Positions 55,783 through 64,000 of a stretch of DNA of 64,000 nt are shown here, in pieces; position 1 is the stretch's first letter, and every line of letters begins with the position of its first letter. Under the pieces are notes generated by a model that was given only the letters and a program-made list of their open reading frames with translations, searched no databases and was not told where the DNA came from. Position numbers and translations under genes: made by a program. The DNA is from Bdellovibrionales bacterium RIFCSPHIGHO2_01_FULL_40_29 (GTDB lineage Bacteria; Bdellovibrionota; Bdellovibrionia; Bdellovibrionales; Bdellovibrionaceae), in contig MEPU01000013.1 in assembly GCA_001771815.1 (NCBI GenBank), positions 532,424 to 596,423 of the forward strand. Reading direction: 5' to 3'.

Positions 55783-55911
55783 GGGCAGACTAGTCTTAGG
55801 AATTGCTTTGGACGTACGTCGCTGGATATCTTGGACTTTGTGTCAGTCTAGATTGTTAAGATTTCCCACTCATTCACTTTCAATTCTGCTAAGTCATTGA
55901 AACAATTAGAA

Positions 55912-57126
55912 ATGATGAAATTACTGAGCATTCTATTTATTCTGTTTATCGTGGGATTTGGGTTTACACAAAATGGGCATGCAGACGTTTGTACTCCTGT
56001 AAAAAAACCAACCAAATATTTAGTTAAAAAATCAGATCATATTGCGGCTATCCTTCGTCTGCTTGATTTAGAACCTGTTTTCGGGACTAAAGGAAGCCTG
56101 CCAGAACTTTTGAAAATAAATAAAATAAAAAATGCCAATGTCATCGAGCCAGAAACAGAAATTGAAATTCCATTTAAATGCGAAGAGAAAGTAGTTATTT
56201 GGAATACTGTCGATCGCGAAACTGATCGCTTAATCACTTTGGAAAAAGCAGATCTCAGTGGCACTGCCTCTGGTGTGGGCGCACCTGCTCCAACTGCGCC
56301 GATTGAGCAAAAAGCATTGGATATCATTGATGCGGATAAAGCCACCGAAGAGCAAGTCACGACGGAAGGCGCTCCGGGCGAGGATTCTGTTTCGGAAGCA
56401 CTTCGTTACCGCATGATCTGCGAGGGCGAATGGACTGGTTCAGAATGTATCACGCGGTACTCGGTGATTTATCTGGCTGGTGTTGGCAGTTACTATCGGT
56501 ATGACGGTGTCGATGCAACAACTAATGACACCGCAGTGCTGTTGAGTAAATTCAATCCCGGTATTAACTTGGGTTGGGCCAATTACTGGTTTGAAAATTT
56601 TAAAACAGACTTTGGATTTTCTATCAATGCACTATCTATAAACGAAGAGGCGCGTGGTCGTCCGATTGATCAGAATAAAAAAGTTATTTCGAATCTGTAC
56701 GGTCTGGTCAAATATGAAACTGAGCGAATGGGATTTTCATTTGGCTTTGCGCAATTGGATAAAGTTTTCTACCGTTTCTTTAAAGAAAATATTGTTGTTT
56801 TCAATGATGGCGGTGTCACTGTTCAGTTGGTTCCGATTACGAAAATCCGCGGAGCGCTAAGCTACTTGGTTCATCAAGAGGGCAAGTATCGTTACGACTT
56901 AGAAGTTGGGATGTATTCTTTATCCGGTGGAAAAAGTTCTGGTTACGATGTTGAGGCAGGATCAGGTTGGGATCTTTCGATGACGGTTCAACATGACCGT
57001 GTCCAAGAGTATCTTTTTGGAACAGTGATTTACGGCGTGTCTCAGCAAAATACAACCATAGAGAAGCAAGACCAGACAGATTTAAGTTTGGTATTTGGTT
57101 ATGCGTGGAAGATGAAAGATTGGTAA
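55912..57126 (+). CDS. Exported protein with LysM-like domain and C-terminal outer-membrane barrel
   Basis: About 404 residues; TTG at 55897, ATG at 55912 or ATG at 55915 are possible starts. After the signal peptide, KYLVKKSDHIAAILRLLDL and the following LPELLKINKIKNANVIEPETEIEIP (two parts, about 35-90) match a LysM fold that binds peptidoglycan. A linker rich in Ala, Pro and Glu joins it to a C-terminal half of about 220 residues with regularly spaced beta strands ending VFGYAWKMKDW, typical of an outer-membrane barrel. This would tie the cell wall to the outer membrane or form an export or anchoring pore. Confidence 0.75.
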   Translation: MMKLLSILFILFIVGFGFTQNGHADVCTPVKKPTKYLVKKSDHIAAILRLLDLEPVFGTKGSLPELLKINKIKNANVIEPETEIEIPFKCEEKVVIWNTVDRETDRLITLEKADLSGTASGVGAPAPTAPIEQKALDIIDADKATEEQVTTEGAPGEDSVSEALRYRMICEGEWTGSECITRYSVIYLAGVGSYYRYDGVDATTNDTAVLLSKFNPGINLGWANYWFENFKTDFGFSINALSINEEARGRPIDQNKKVISNLYGLVKYETERMGFSFGFAQLDKVFYRFFKENIVVFNDGGVTVQLVPITKIRGALSYLVHQEGKYRYDLEVGMYSLSGGKSSGYDVEAGSGWDLSMTVQHDRVQEYLFGTVIYGVSQQNTTIEKQDQTDLSLVFGYAWKMKDW

Positions 57127-57171
57127 ACTATGGGAACAGCAGAGCATAAAACATTTTGAAAGGTACGTCCG

Positions 57172-58215
57172 TTGATTAACAAAATGACTCAGAAGAAATC
57201 ATTTCTTCATGAATTATACCGGTTTTTTTCTGGTGGCGCAGCCATTTGCGCTTTCGTTTTGTCAACGGGTTGTGATTTAAATCCTTTAGGTGGCGCAAAG
57301 TCCAATTTAGGCGAAAACTTTGAACCGGGTAAACACACCGAATCAGCTCCGCCAACAATCGCCATGCAATCTAGTTATATCATTGATGAAAATGACACTC
57401 AAAGTATTCCCTTTACGATTAATGATCCTGATACATTTATGGTGTGCTCCTTTGTCTTTGTTAAAGCCACGTCTTCAAACGATGCATTAATTGATTCCAC
57501 GGGTTTAGTTATTGGTGGAACTTATCCCAATTGCACATTGCAAATAACTCCGAAAGCATTTCAGTTTGGTTCTGCAGAAATCAAAGTGGATCTGTATGAT
57601 TTTTGGACTCATGCTATTGCAAACTTGAATTTAACAGTTGTGCATATTTTAACACCGGGTGCTTTTTTAATTATTGATGCTGAAGGTGATGATCGTTCTG
57701 TCACCGTGACATGGCAGAATGCGGCTTACATGGCGCTGACGGGGGCTTATACGTCGCCATATTATACTTTGTTCTATCGTCCCGTTGGATCCCCAAGCTG
57801 GACTTCACTTGAGCGTGTCACGTCTCCGTATAAAGTCACGGGTTTAACTAACGGGCAAGATTATGATTTTTATGTTAATGCCCGGAACTCCATTGGCAAT
57901 CGCAACAGTAACACTGTTCAAGCCACACCAACGCGGTACAAATTGCGTGGTCCAGAATTTATTTCTGGAAGCACTCAGTATGAAAACTCTGCGGGTACTG
58001 GTACCAATGTGCAAATTGTCAATTCAACTTTGATTGGTCACATTGATACACCGGATAGTAACTATCCTGTATTGAACAATGCTGCGCCGGAAATTCCTGT
58101 GAATGGAAATTTTCCGGTTGGATCTGTTAAGGGATCTTCTTTAACAACGCCATCTGGAAATTATAAAGTATTCGTGAATTCGCAAGGAAACATACTTTCA
58201 GGAGCCCAAGAATGA
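57172..58215 (+). CDS. Lipoprotein with cadherin/Ig-like and fibronectin type III domains
   Basis: 347 residues. TTG at 57172 has AAGG 8 nt upstream; an ATG at 57184 is the alternative. The signal peptide ends LSTGC (Cys34). A beta-sandwich unit follows (YIIDENDTQSIPFTINDPD, about 65-160), then an FN3 domain (SVTVTWQNAAY to NGQDYDFYVNARNSIGNRNSNTV, about 175-270). The stop overlaps the next ATG (ATGA at 58212-58215), so translation is coupled to the giant fibre-like protein. It may anchor that protein to the outer membrane. Confidence 0.82.
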   Translation: MINKMTQKKSFLHELYRFFSGGAAICAFVLSTGCDLNPLGGAKSNLGENFEPGKHTESAPPTIAMQSSYIIDENDTQSIPFTINDPDTFMVCSFVFVKATSSNDALIDSTGLVIGGTYPNCTLQITPKAFQFGSAEIKVDLYDFWTHAIANLNLTVVHILTPGAFLIIDAEGDDRSVTVTWQNAAYMALTGAYTSPYYTLFYRPVGSPSWTSLERVTSPYKVTGLTNGQDYDFYVNARNSIGNRNSNTVQATPTRYKLRGPEFISGSTQYENSAGTGTNVQIVNSTLIGHIDTPDSNYPVLNNAAPEIPVNGNFPVGSVKGSSLTTPSGNYKVFVNSQGNILSGAQE

Positions 58216-61200
58216 GAAGTATAAATTATACCACCAGGTATTTAGCATTGATTCTGCTGGTGTTGCTGACGCAGGGATTTACGGCCCACGCGCAACAGCT
58301 CAGTTATCATGGTCGGATCGTCGATAGTGTCACCAACTTAGGTGTCACAGGAAACGTTGATTTTCGAATTCAAGTTCGTACCGGATCTTCGGCAACAGAT
58401 AACTGTATCATGTACGAAGAAACTCAAACAAAATCTTTGAATAACGGTGTTTTTGTCATCGGTATCAATAACGGCGTGGGCACCCGTGTTGATACGACTG
58501 GTTACACATTGGCGCAAATTTTTAGTAATAAAAATCCATTCGGTTCTTTTAATCTTCCATCAGCAGGTTGTAATTTAGGAGCGCCGCTGGTTTATACTCC
58601 AGCAGCCACTGATGGTCGTCGAGTTAATATTTTATTTCATGACCCATTGACGATGGTGCCGGGCACTTGGGAGCCACTTCCAACGCAAACTGTTGCGTAT
58701 GTGCCAGCAGCTTTAGAATCTCAGAATGTCGGTGGATTTCCATCGGATTCGTTACTGCGTGTTGTGAATGGGGCGACTCCGTTTAATGTTTCTCCGCTAA
58801 GTAATGCTCAGTACACCGAATTGATGGCTCTTATCGGTGGAACAACATCACAGTACTTGTTAGCAACTAATCCTGCTGTGGGATTTACTGGTGCTTTGAC
58901 CGGAGATGTGACTGGAACTCAGGGCGCAACAACTGTGGGTCGTATTCGTGGGACCACGGTTTCTGCTGTGGCACCGGCTAACGGTCAGATTTTAAAAATG
59001 GTGGGTGGAGTTTGGACTCCGGCTGCCGATGATGACTCTTTGGGAACTGTAACGAGTGTGACTTCTGCAAATGCATATTTAAGTGTATCACCAAGTGCCA
59101 CGGCGCCTGTGATCACTCTGAATGTGGGAACTGTTGCCAACACAGTTGCTGCTGGTGATGATCCACGTATTGTGGGTGCCGTGCAAGGGGGCGGTGCCGC
59201 GGGGGGAGATTTATCTGGAACGTATCCGAATCCTTCAGTAGCAACAGTTGGTGGTCGAACAGCTGCAGAAATTAATACTTCGGTAACTGATACATTGGCT
59301 GGGACAAGTTTAAATACGGTTAGCACGATTGTTAAACGTGATGGTTTGGGGAACTCGTCATTCACGACAGCTCAAGCGACAAATTTTTCTGGGCGAAATC
59401 TTTATTTGTTTGATGCAGCAAATACGAATTCAATTCAAATGCGCGCGCCAAATGTTTTTGGTGCGAACTATGTACTGACATTTCCGGTTGATGATGGTGG
59501 TGTTGGCGAAGTTTTAGGAACAGATGGCGCTGGAAATTTAGCGTGGGTATCGCCAACAGCAGGAGCTGTTACTTCTGTCGGAGCCACAGCTCCATTAGCG
59601 TCTACGGGTGGGTCCACTCCAAATATTTCTATGCCAGTGGCAACAACAGCTCAAGATGGTTATTTAGCAAGTACGGATTGGAATACATTTAATAACAAGC
59701 TGACATCAGTGTTGGCGACGGGGCAAGTTTTTATTGGCGATGGCGCCAATGTTGCGACAGCAAGAAATTTTTTAAATACAGATATTAAATCAAGTGTTGC
59801 TGGAAATTGGTTCAATGTTGCGGGGGCATGTGCTGCCGGTCAAACGTTAACTTATTCTGCAGTGAGCGATAGTGTAGCTTGTGCGGCTTACGCGATCACG
59901 TCGGGTCAAGTGACAACTGCTTTGGGTTACACTCCTACGTCTGATGCCTTGGCTTCGGGTAATTTTTATGTTGGTAATGCCGGAGGTGTTGCAGCAGGTG
60001 TGGCTATGAGCGGTGATGCCGCGTTGTCAAACACTGGAGCCGTGACGATCGTAAATGATGCGATCACAACAGCGAAAGTAAATAACTTAGCAATCACTGA
60101 TGCAAAAATTAACGATGTGGCATGGGGAAAAGTAACTGCCACTCCAACAACAATTGCAGGTTACGGAATCACCGATGCGATTTTAACAAATGCCGGCGGA
60201 GTGGTCTCTGCGCAAGCTGGAACATTCGCAGCAATGCCAGCATTTGGTACTGCGGGACGTGTTTATATCACAACTGATACTCAAGAAATTTATCGTGACG
60301 ATGGAACGGCTTGGGTCAAAGTTGGCTCTGCAGTTGGCTTGGGTGGTACGGTAACAAATGTGACTGGAACAGCTCCGATCAATGTGGCTACGGGAACTAC
60401 GACTCCGGTGATTTCAATGCCAGCGGCAGCGACGGCTCAAGATGGTTATTTAACAAGTGCAAATTGGAATACATTTAATAATAAGCTGACATCAGTATTG
60501 GCGACAGGCCAGGTTTTCATTGGTGATGGTGCCAATGTTGCGACGGCACGAAATTTTTTAAATTCAGATATTAAATCAAGTGTTGCTGGAAATTGGTTCA
60601 ACGTTGCGGGGGCATGTGCTGCCGGTCAAACGTTAACTTATTCTGCAGTGAATGATAATGTAACATGTACTGCGTATTCGATCACTTCAGGTCAAGTGAC
60701 AACAGCATTGGGGTACACGCCAGCGTCTGATGCCTTGGCTTCGGGAAATATTTTTGTTGGTAATGCCGGTGGAACGGCGGCAGGTGTTGCCATGAGTGGT
60801 GATGCAACGATTTCAAATACAGGTGTTTTAACATTGGCAGATACAGCGGTCACTGCCGGAGCCAATTATACAAAATTCACTGTGGATTCAAAAGGACGTA
60901 TCACGGCGGCTTCAAATATTTCTGCAGGTGATGTGACAACAGCATTAACATTCACGCCGCTGAATAAGGCTGGCGATACGATGTCGGGAACTTTGACAAT
61001 GGGTGCGCCGATTGTCATGGGTGGATTTGATGTTTCGGGTGTGGGCAATTTTTCAATGGCCACAAATAAAACTTTTATGCTGAGTCATGTGACTCCAGCT
61101 GAAGAAACAGCATTGACTGGTACCTTGGTTGCTGCGGACAAAGGTAAAACTTGGTTCAACAGCACAACAAATACAATTATGTACTGGGATGGTTCTGCGG

Positions 61201-64000
61201 CTCAGGCGTTGGCCTCTGCGGCAGGCGCCATTTCGACATTAAATGGTTTGACGACGACAACGCAATCATTTGCAACCAATACAGGCGGAACGGATTTTAA
61301 TATCGTTTCTGCGGGTTCTACTCATACCTTTAATATTCCGACGGCTTCAGCAACGAATCGCGGTTTGTTGTCATCAGCTGACTGGAGTACATTTAATAGT
61401 CAGTTGCCATCGACATTGAACTCAGCACAAATTTTTGTCGGTAGTGCTGCGAACGTAGCAACAGGTCGGGCTTTATCCGGTGATGCGACGATTTCAAATA
61501 CCGGTGTTTTGACATTTGCAAATACGGGTGTCACGGCAGGAGCCGGTTATACAAAATTCAGCGTTGATGCCAAAGGCCGTGTGACAGTTGGTGGATATAT
61601 CAATGCCACTGATGTTAATACAGCTTTGGGATTTACTCCGGTATCAAATGCACTGGCAACAGGAAATATTTTTGTAGGTGATGGATCGAATGTGGCTGCG
61701 GGTGTGCCGATGAGCGGTGATGCTGCAATTACAAGTGCTGGCGCATTGACATTAGCAAATACAGCAGTGACTGCGGGAACATACGGAACAGCTTCGGCTG
61801 TGCCAAGTTTTACTGTTGATAGCAAAGGTCGACTGACAGCAGCTTCGGCACAGGCTTATCAAGATGCTAACGGAGCTGCAAAAGGTATTGTTCAAATAGG
61901 ATCAAATATTGATGTGGCAGCGGGTGTGATTTCATTAACAGGAACAAATGTCACGAATGCTTTGGGTTATACACCAGCAACCAGTGCATTGCCATCGTCT
62001 CAAATATTTGTTGGTAATGCGGGTGGCGTGGCCACAGCTGTTGCGATGAGTGGTGATGCCACGATTTCAAATGCCGGTGCTTTGACAATTGGTGCGGGCG
62101 CGATCACAACGGGTAAGTTAGACAACTTGGCTGTGACCAATGCCAAAATTAATGATGTGGCTTGGGGAAAAGTAACAGCCACTCCAACAACAATTGCAGG
62201 TTACGGAATCACGGATGCCATTTTAACAAATGCCGGTGGTGTGGTTTCTGCGCAAGCTGGAACTTTTGCAACACGTCCCGCTTTTGGAACAGCAGGGCGA
62301 GTTTATATTTCGACAGATACTCAAGAAATCTATCGTGATGATGGAACAGCATGGGTATTAGTTGGTTCAGCAATTGGTTTAGGTGGTACGGTAACCAATG
62401 TGACGGGAACTGCGCCAATCAATGTGGCTACGGGAACAACGACTCCAGTTATTTCAATGCCTGCAGCGACTGTGGCTCAGGATGGTTATTTAACCGCTGC
62501 CGATTTCGTAACATTTAATAATAAAATTTCTCCAACTTTAAATTCGGCACAAATATTAGTTGGTAGCGCCGGAAACGTAGCAACTGCTGTGTCTATGAGT
62601 GGTGATGCGACGTTATCAAATACGGGTGCATTAACATTAGCAAATAGTGGAGCGACTGCAGGTTCTGGTTATACCAAATTTAGCGTTGATGGCAAAGGTC
62701 GTGTGACAGTTGGTGGATATATTAATGCCACAGATGTTAATACAGCTTTGGGATTTACTCCGATTTCAGATGCGGTGGCTTCTGGAAACATGTTGATTGG
62801 TAATGCCGGCGGAGTAGCAACAAGTGTTGCGATGAGTGGTGATGCCACGATTTCAAATGCTGGTGCTTTAACATTAGCAAACACAGCAGTGACTGCGGCA
62901 ACGTATGGTTCGGCACAACAAGTTTCACAAGTGACTGTTGATTCAAAAGGTCGCGTGACAGGCGCTTCGAATGTGACAATTGATGACACGACAAAATTAC
63001 CACTTGCTGGTGGGACGATGACGGGTTCAATTGCAATGGGTAGCAATAATATTACTGGAACTGGTAATATTTTAATGAGTGCCAACAGATCATTGGGATT
63101 AAGTAATTTAACAGCGGCAGAGCAAACAGCATTGGTTGGAACTTTGGTGGCTGGAGATAAAGGTCGTACGTGGTTCAATAGCACGACGAATACTGTGATG
63201 TACTGGGATGGATCTGCTGAGCAAGCTCTGGGTATTGCTGGATCAGGTGTTACCAATTTAAATGGATTAACAGGCTCAACACAGTCATTTGCATTGGGCA
63301 CAGCGGGAACAGATGTTGGAATTTCATCAGCGGGTGTGACTCATACATTTAATTTCCCATCATCATCATCAGCAAATCGTGGTTTATTAACTGCGGCTGA
63401 TTGGACTACATTTAATAATAAAATTTCTCCAACATTAAATTCAGCGCAAATTTTAGTTGGTAGCGCTGGTAATGTGGCAACTGCTGTGTCTATGAGTGGT
63501 GATGCGACGTTATCAAATACGGGTGCATTAACTTTAGCAAATAGTGGAGCAACTGCAGGTTCTGGTTACACCAAAGTCACAGTGGATGCAAAAGGACGTG
63601 TGACAGTTGGTGGATATATCAATGCCACAGATGTTAATACAGCTTTGGGATTTACTCCGATTACAGATGCATTGGCTTCAGGAAACATGTTGATTGGTAA
63701 TGCCGGTGGCGTGGCCACAGCTGTTGCGATGAGTGGTGATGCAACGATTTCAAATGCTGGTGCATTAACATTAGCAAATACAGCAGTGACAGCGGCAACG
63801 TATGGTTCGGCACAACAAGTTTCACAAGTGACTGTTGATTCAAAAGGTCGCGTGACAGGTGCTTCGAATGTGACGATTGATGACACGACAAAATTACCAC
63901 TTGCTGGTGGCACGATGACTGGCAATTTAAACATGTCATCTAATCGCAACATGATGATGGGTAATTACACGAATGCTCAAGAGACAACATTAACAGGAAC
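58212..64000 (+). CDS. Giant repetitive fibre-like surface protein, 3' end beyond window
   Basis: The frame is open from the ATG at 58212 to the window end, at least 1929 codons. A signal peptide (LALILLVLLTQGFTAHA) is followed by an N-terminal domain of about 170 residues (QQLSYHGRIVDSVTNLGVTG). Then come very many Ala/Thr/Gly/Asn/Val-rich repeats with units such as VAMSGDATISNTGVLTL, KFTVDSKGRITAASN, ALGYTPASDALASGN and WFNSTTNTIMYWDGSA. These are typical of phage tail fibres and of Bdellovibrio-type wall-anchor/tail-fibre-domain proteins, many of which end in an S74 self-cleaving chaperone. The C terminus is not visible. Its ATG overlaps the upstream lipoprotein stop. Confidence 0.88.
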   Translation, partial: MRSINYTTRYLALILLVLLTQGFTAHAQQLSYHGRIVDSVTNLGVTGNVDFRIQVRTGSSATDNCIMYEETQTKSLNNGVFVIGINNGVGTRVDTTGYTLAQIFSNKNPFGSFNLPSAGCNLGAPLVYTPAATDGRRVNILFHDPLTMVPGTWEPLPTQTVAYVPAALESQNVGGFPSDSLLRVVNGATPFNVSPLSNAQYTELMALIGGTTSQYLLATNPAVGFTGALTGDVTGTQGATTVGRIRGTTVSAVAPANGQILKMVGGVWTPAADDDSLGTVTSVTSANAYLSVSPSATAPVITLNVGTVANTVAAGDDPRIVGAVQGGGAAGGDLSGTYPNPSVATVGGRTAAEINTSVTDTLAGTSLNTVSTIVKRDGLGNSSFTTAQATNFSGRNLYLFDAANTNSIQMRAPNVFGANYVLTFPVDDGGVGEVLGTDGAGNLAWVSPTAGAVTSVGATAPLASTGGSTPNISMPVATTAQDGYLASTDWNTFNNKLTSVLATGQVFIGDGANVATARNFLNTDIKSSVAGNWFNVAGACAAGQTLTYSAVSDSVACAAYAITSGQVTTALGYTPTSDALASGNFYVGNAGGVAAGVAMSGDAALSNTGAVTIVNDAITTAKVNNLAITDAKINDVAWGKVTATPTTIAGYGITDAILTNAGGVVSAQAGTFAAMPAFGTAGRVYITTDTQEIYRDDGTAWVKVGSAVGLGGTVTNVTGTAPINVATGTTTPVISMPAAATAQDGYLTSANWNTFNNKLTSVLATGQVFIGDGANVATARNFLNSDIKSSVAGNWFNVAGACAAGQTLTYSAVNDNVTCTAYSITSGQVTTALGYTPASDALASGNIFVGNAGGTAAGVAMSGDATISNTGVLTLADTAVTAGANYTKFTVDSKGRITAASNISAGDVTTALTFTPLNKAGDTMSGTLTMGAPIVMGGFDVSGVGNFSMATNKTFMLSHVTPAEETALTGTLVAADKGKTWFNSTTNTIMYWDGSAAQALASAAGAISTLNGLTTTTQSFATNTGGTDFNIVSAGSTHTFNIPTASATNRGLLSSADWSTFNSQLPSTLNSAQIFVGSAANVATGRALSGDATISNTGVLTFANTGVTAGAGYTKFSVDAKGRVTVGGYINATDVNTALGFTPVSNALATGNIFVGDGSNVAAGVPMSGDAAITSAGALTLANTAVTAGTYGTASAVPSFTVDSKGRLTAASAQAYQDANGAAKGIVQIGSNIDVAAGVISLTGTNVTNALGYTPATSALPSSQIFVGNAGGVATAVAMSGDATISNAGALTIGAGAITTGKLDNLAVTNAKINDVAWGKVTATPTTIAGYGITDAILTNAGGVVSAQAGTFATRPAFGTAGRVYISTDTQEIYRDDGTAWVLVGSAIGLGGTVTNVTGTAPINVATGTTTPVISMPAATVAQDGYLTAADFVTFNNKISPTLNSAQILVGSAGNVATAVSMSGDATLSNTGALTLANSGATAGSGYTKFSVDGKGRVTVGGYINATDVNTALGFTPISDAVASGNMLIGNAGGVATSVAMSGDATISNAGALTLANTAVTAATYGSAQQVSQVTVDSKGRVTGASNVTIDDTTKLPLAGGTMTGSIAMGSNNITGTGNILMSANRSLGLSNLTAAEQTALVGTLVAGDKGRTWFNSTTNTVMYWDGSAEQALGIAGSGVTNLNGLTGSTQSFALGTAGTDVGISSAGVTHTFNFPSSSSANRGLLTAADWTTFNNKISPTLNSAQILVGSAGNVATAVSMSGDATLSNTGALTLANSGATAGSGYTKVTVDAKGRVTVGGYINATDVNTALGFTPITDALASGNMLIGNAGGVATAVAMSGDATISNAGALTLANTAVTAATYGSAQQVSQVTVDSKGRVTGASNVTIDDTTKLPLAGGTMTGNLNMSSNRNMMMGNYTNAQETTLTG
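59631..60656 (+). repeat. Duplicated block in fibre gene, 786-nt offset
   Basis: About 240 nt from 59631 recur from 60417 with high nucleotide identity, including the segments encoding AQDGYL, NWNTFNNKLTSVLATGQ, DIKSSVAGNWFNVAG and CAAGQTLTYSAV. The offset of 786 nt is 262 codons, so the frame is kept. Confidence 0.85.
60141..62460 (+). repeat. Duplicated block in fibre gene, 2040-nt offset
   Basis: About 280 nt from 60141 recur from 62181, encoding TIAGYGITDAILTNAGG, GTAGRVYI.TDTQEIYRDDGTAW and GGTVTNVTGTAPINVATG. The offset is 2040 nt, or 680 codons. The copies differ in the middle but are near-identical at their ends. Confidence 0.85.
62521..63917 (+). repeat. Duplicated block in fibre gene, 897-nt offset
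   Basis: About 500 nt from 62521 recur from 63418 with very high nucleotide identity, including the parts encoding SAQILVGSAGNVATAVSMSG, VTVGGYINATDVNTALGFTP and SKGRVTGASNVTIDDTTKLP. The offset is 897 nt, or 299 codons, and this is the most similar pair, so it is probably the most recent duplication or is kept alike by gene conversion. Confidence 0.85.

Noticed and set aside
58985..63952. Long minus-strand open frames opposite the fibre gene, with similar repeated translations
   Set aside because: They repeat only because the plus-strand gene is repetitive. Their codon use, lack of ribosome-binding sites and mutual overlap show they are shadows of the 58212 frame.
58212..64000. Prophage tail region
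   Set aside because: Tail-fibre-like repeats are present, but the protein has a signal peptide and its neighbours are lipoproteins and outer-membrane proteins. No capsid, terminase, portal, integrase or holin gene is seen.
1..64000. tRNA, rRNA, riboswitch, insertion sequence or replication origin
   Set aside because: Intergenic gaps were scanned by eye for cloverleaf-like arms, conserved rRNA segments, terminal inverted repeats with transposase genes and DnaA-box clusters. None was recognised, although small RNAs cannot be excluded.

Overview
The window looks like chromosome from a predatory or predatory-like Bdellovibrionota bacterium (Bdellovibrio relatives). This is an inference from its content: AT-rich coding sequence, D0/D1-only flagellins in tandem, c-di-GMP proteins (GGDEF, PilZ), a DppD/DppF-type ATPase pair, homodimeric-type pyruvate dehydrogenase E1, many secreted proteins and lipoproteins of unknown function, and a giant fibre-like surface protein. 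No rRNA, tRNA, insertion sequence, CRISPR array or prophage structural module was recognised.

Layout. 1-5 kb (+): REC-GGDEF protein cut by the window edge, CDF metal transporter, trmB, a convergent ferredoxin gene, an SDR, trxB and a single-domain response regulator, closed by a strong terminator. 5-11 kb: a lipoprotein and a barrel-like protein diverging over a large inverted repeat, a GYF-like/PilZ protein, the DppD/DppF ATPases, a HAD phosphatase and an O-methyltransferase. 11-20 kb: a zinc-phospholipase-like secreted protein, an alpha/beta hydrolase translationally coupled to pyruvate dehydrogenase E1, a TonB-like protein, a PP2C phosphatase and an M23 peptidase. 20-21 kb: a small protein followed immediately by a large PIN-domain protein.

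21-36 kb is the most distinctive block. Five TMTC-like (GT-C fold, TPR-tailed) membrane glycosyltransferases and one DUF2723 membrane protein surround a 1473-residue secreted protein with PKD/Ig-like repeats and a seven-repeat RCC1 propeller. Eukaryotic TMTC enzymes O-mannosylate beta-sandwich cadherin domains, so the block may be a protein O-glycosylation system together with its substrate. This is inference. A terminator hairpin inside the block contains the start codon of one of the enzymes.

36-46 kb: an operon of AAA+ ATPase/PD-(D/E)XK-like protein, HepT (HEPN) and MntA (nucleotidyltransferase), read from an apparently leaderless promoter embedded in repeats; a secreted protein with motifs of FAM20/PI-kinase-like atypical kinases; purD; thiolase; GNAT; an HD-domain hydrolase; and a VapBC pair with a well-formed promoter/operator. 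46-51 kb: a lipoprotein, two flagellins, a secreted protein and an aldo-keto reductase.

51-64 kb (+) is a surface-structure locus: TPR lipoprotein, ASH/Big_2/PA14/LamG protein, small membrane-anchored protein, LysM-like outer-membrane barrel protein, FN3 lipoprotein, and an open reading frame of at least 1929 codons running off the window. That last frame encodes phage-tail-fibre-like repeats, with duplicated blocks at in-frame offsets of 786, 897 and 2040 nt. Together they look like parts for making and anchoring one large surface fibre.
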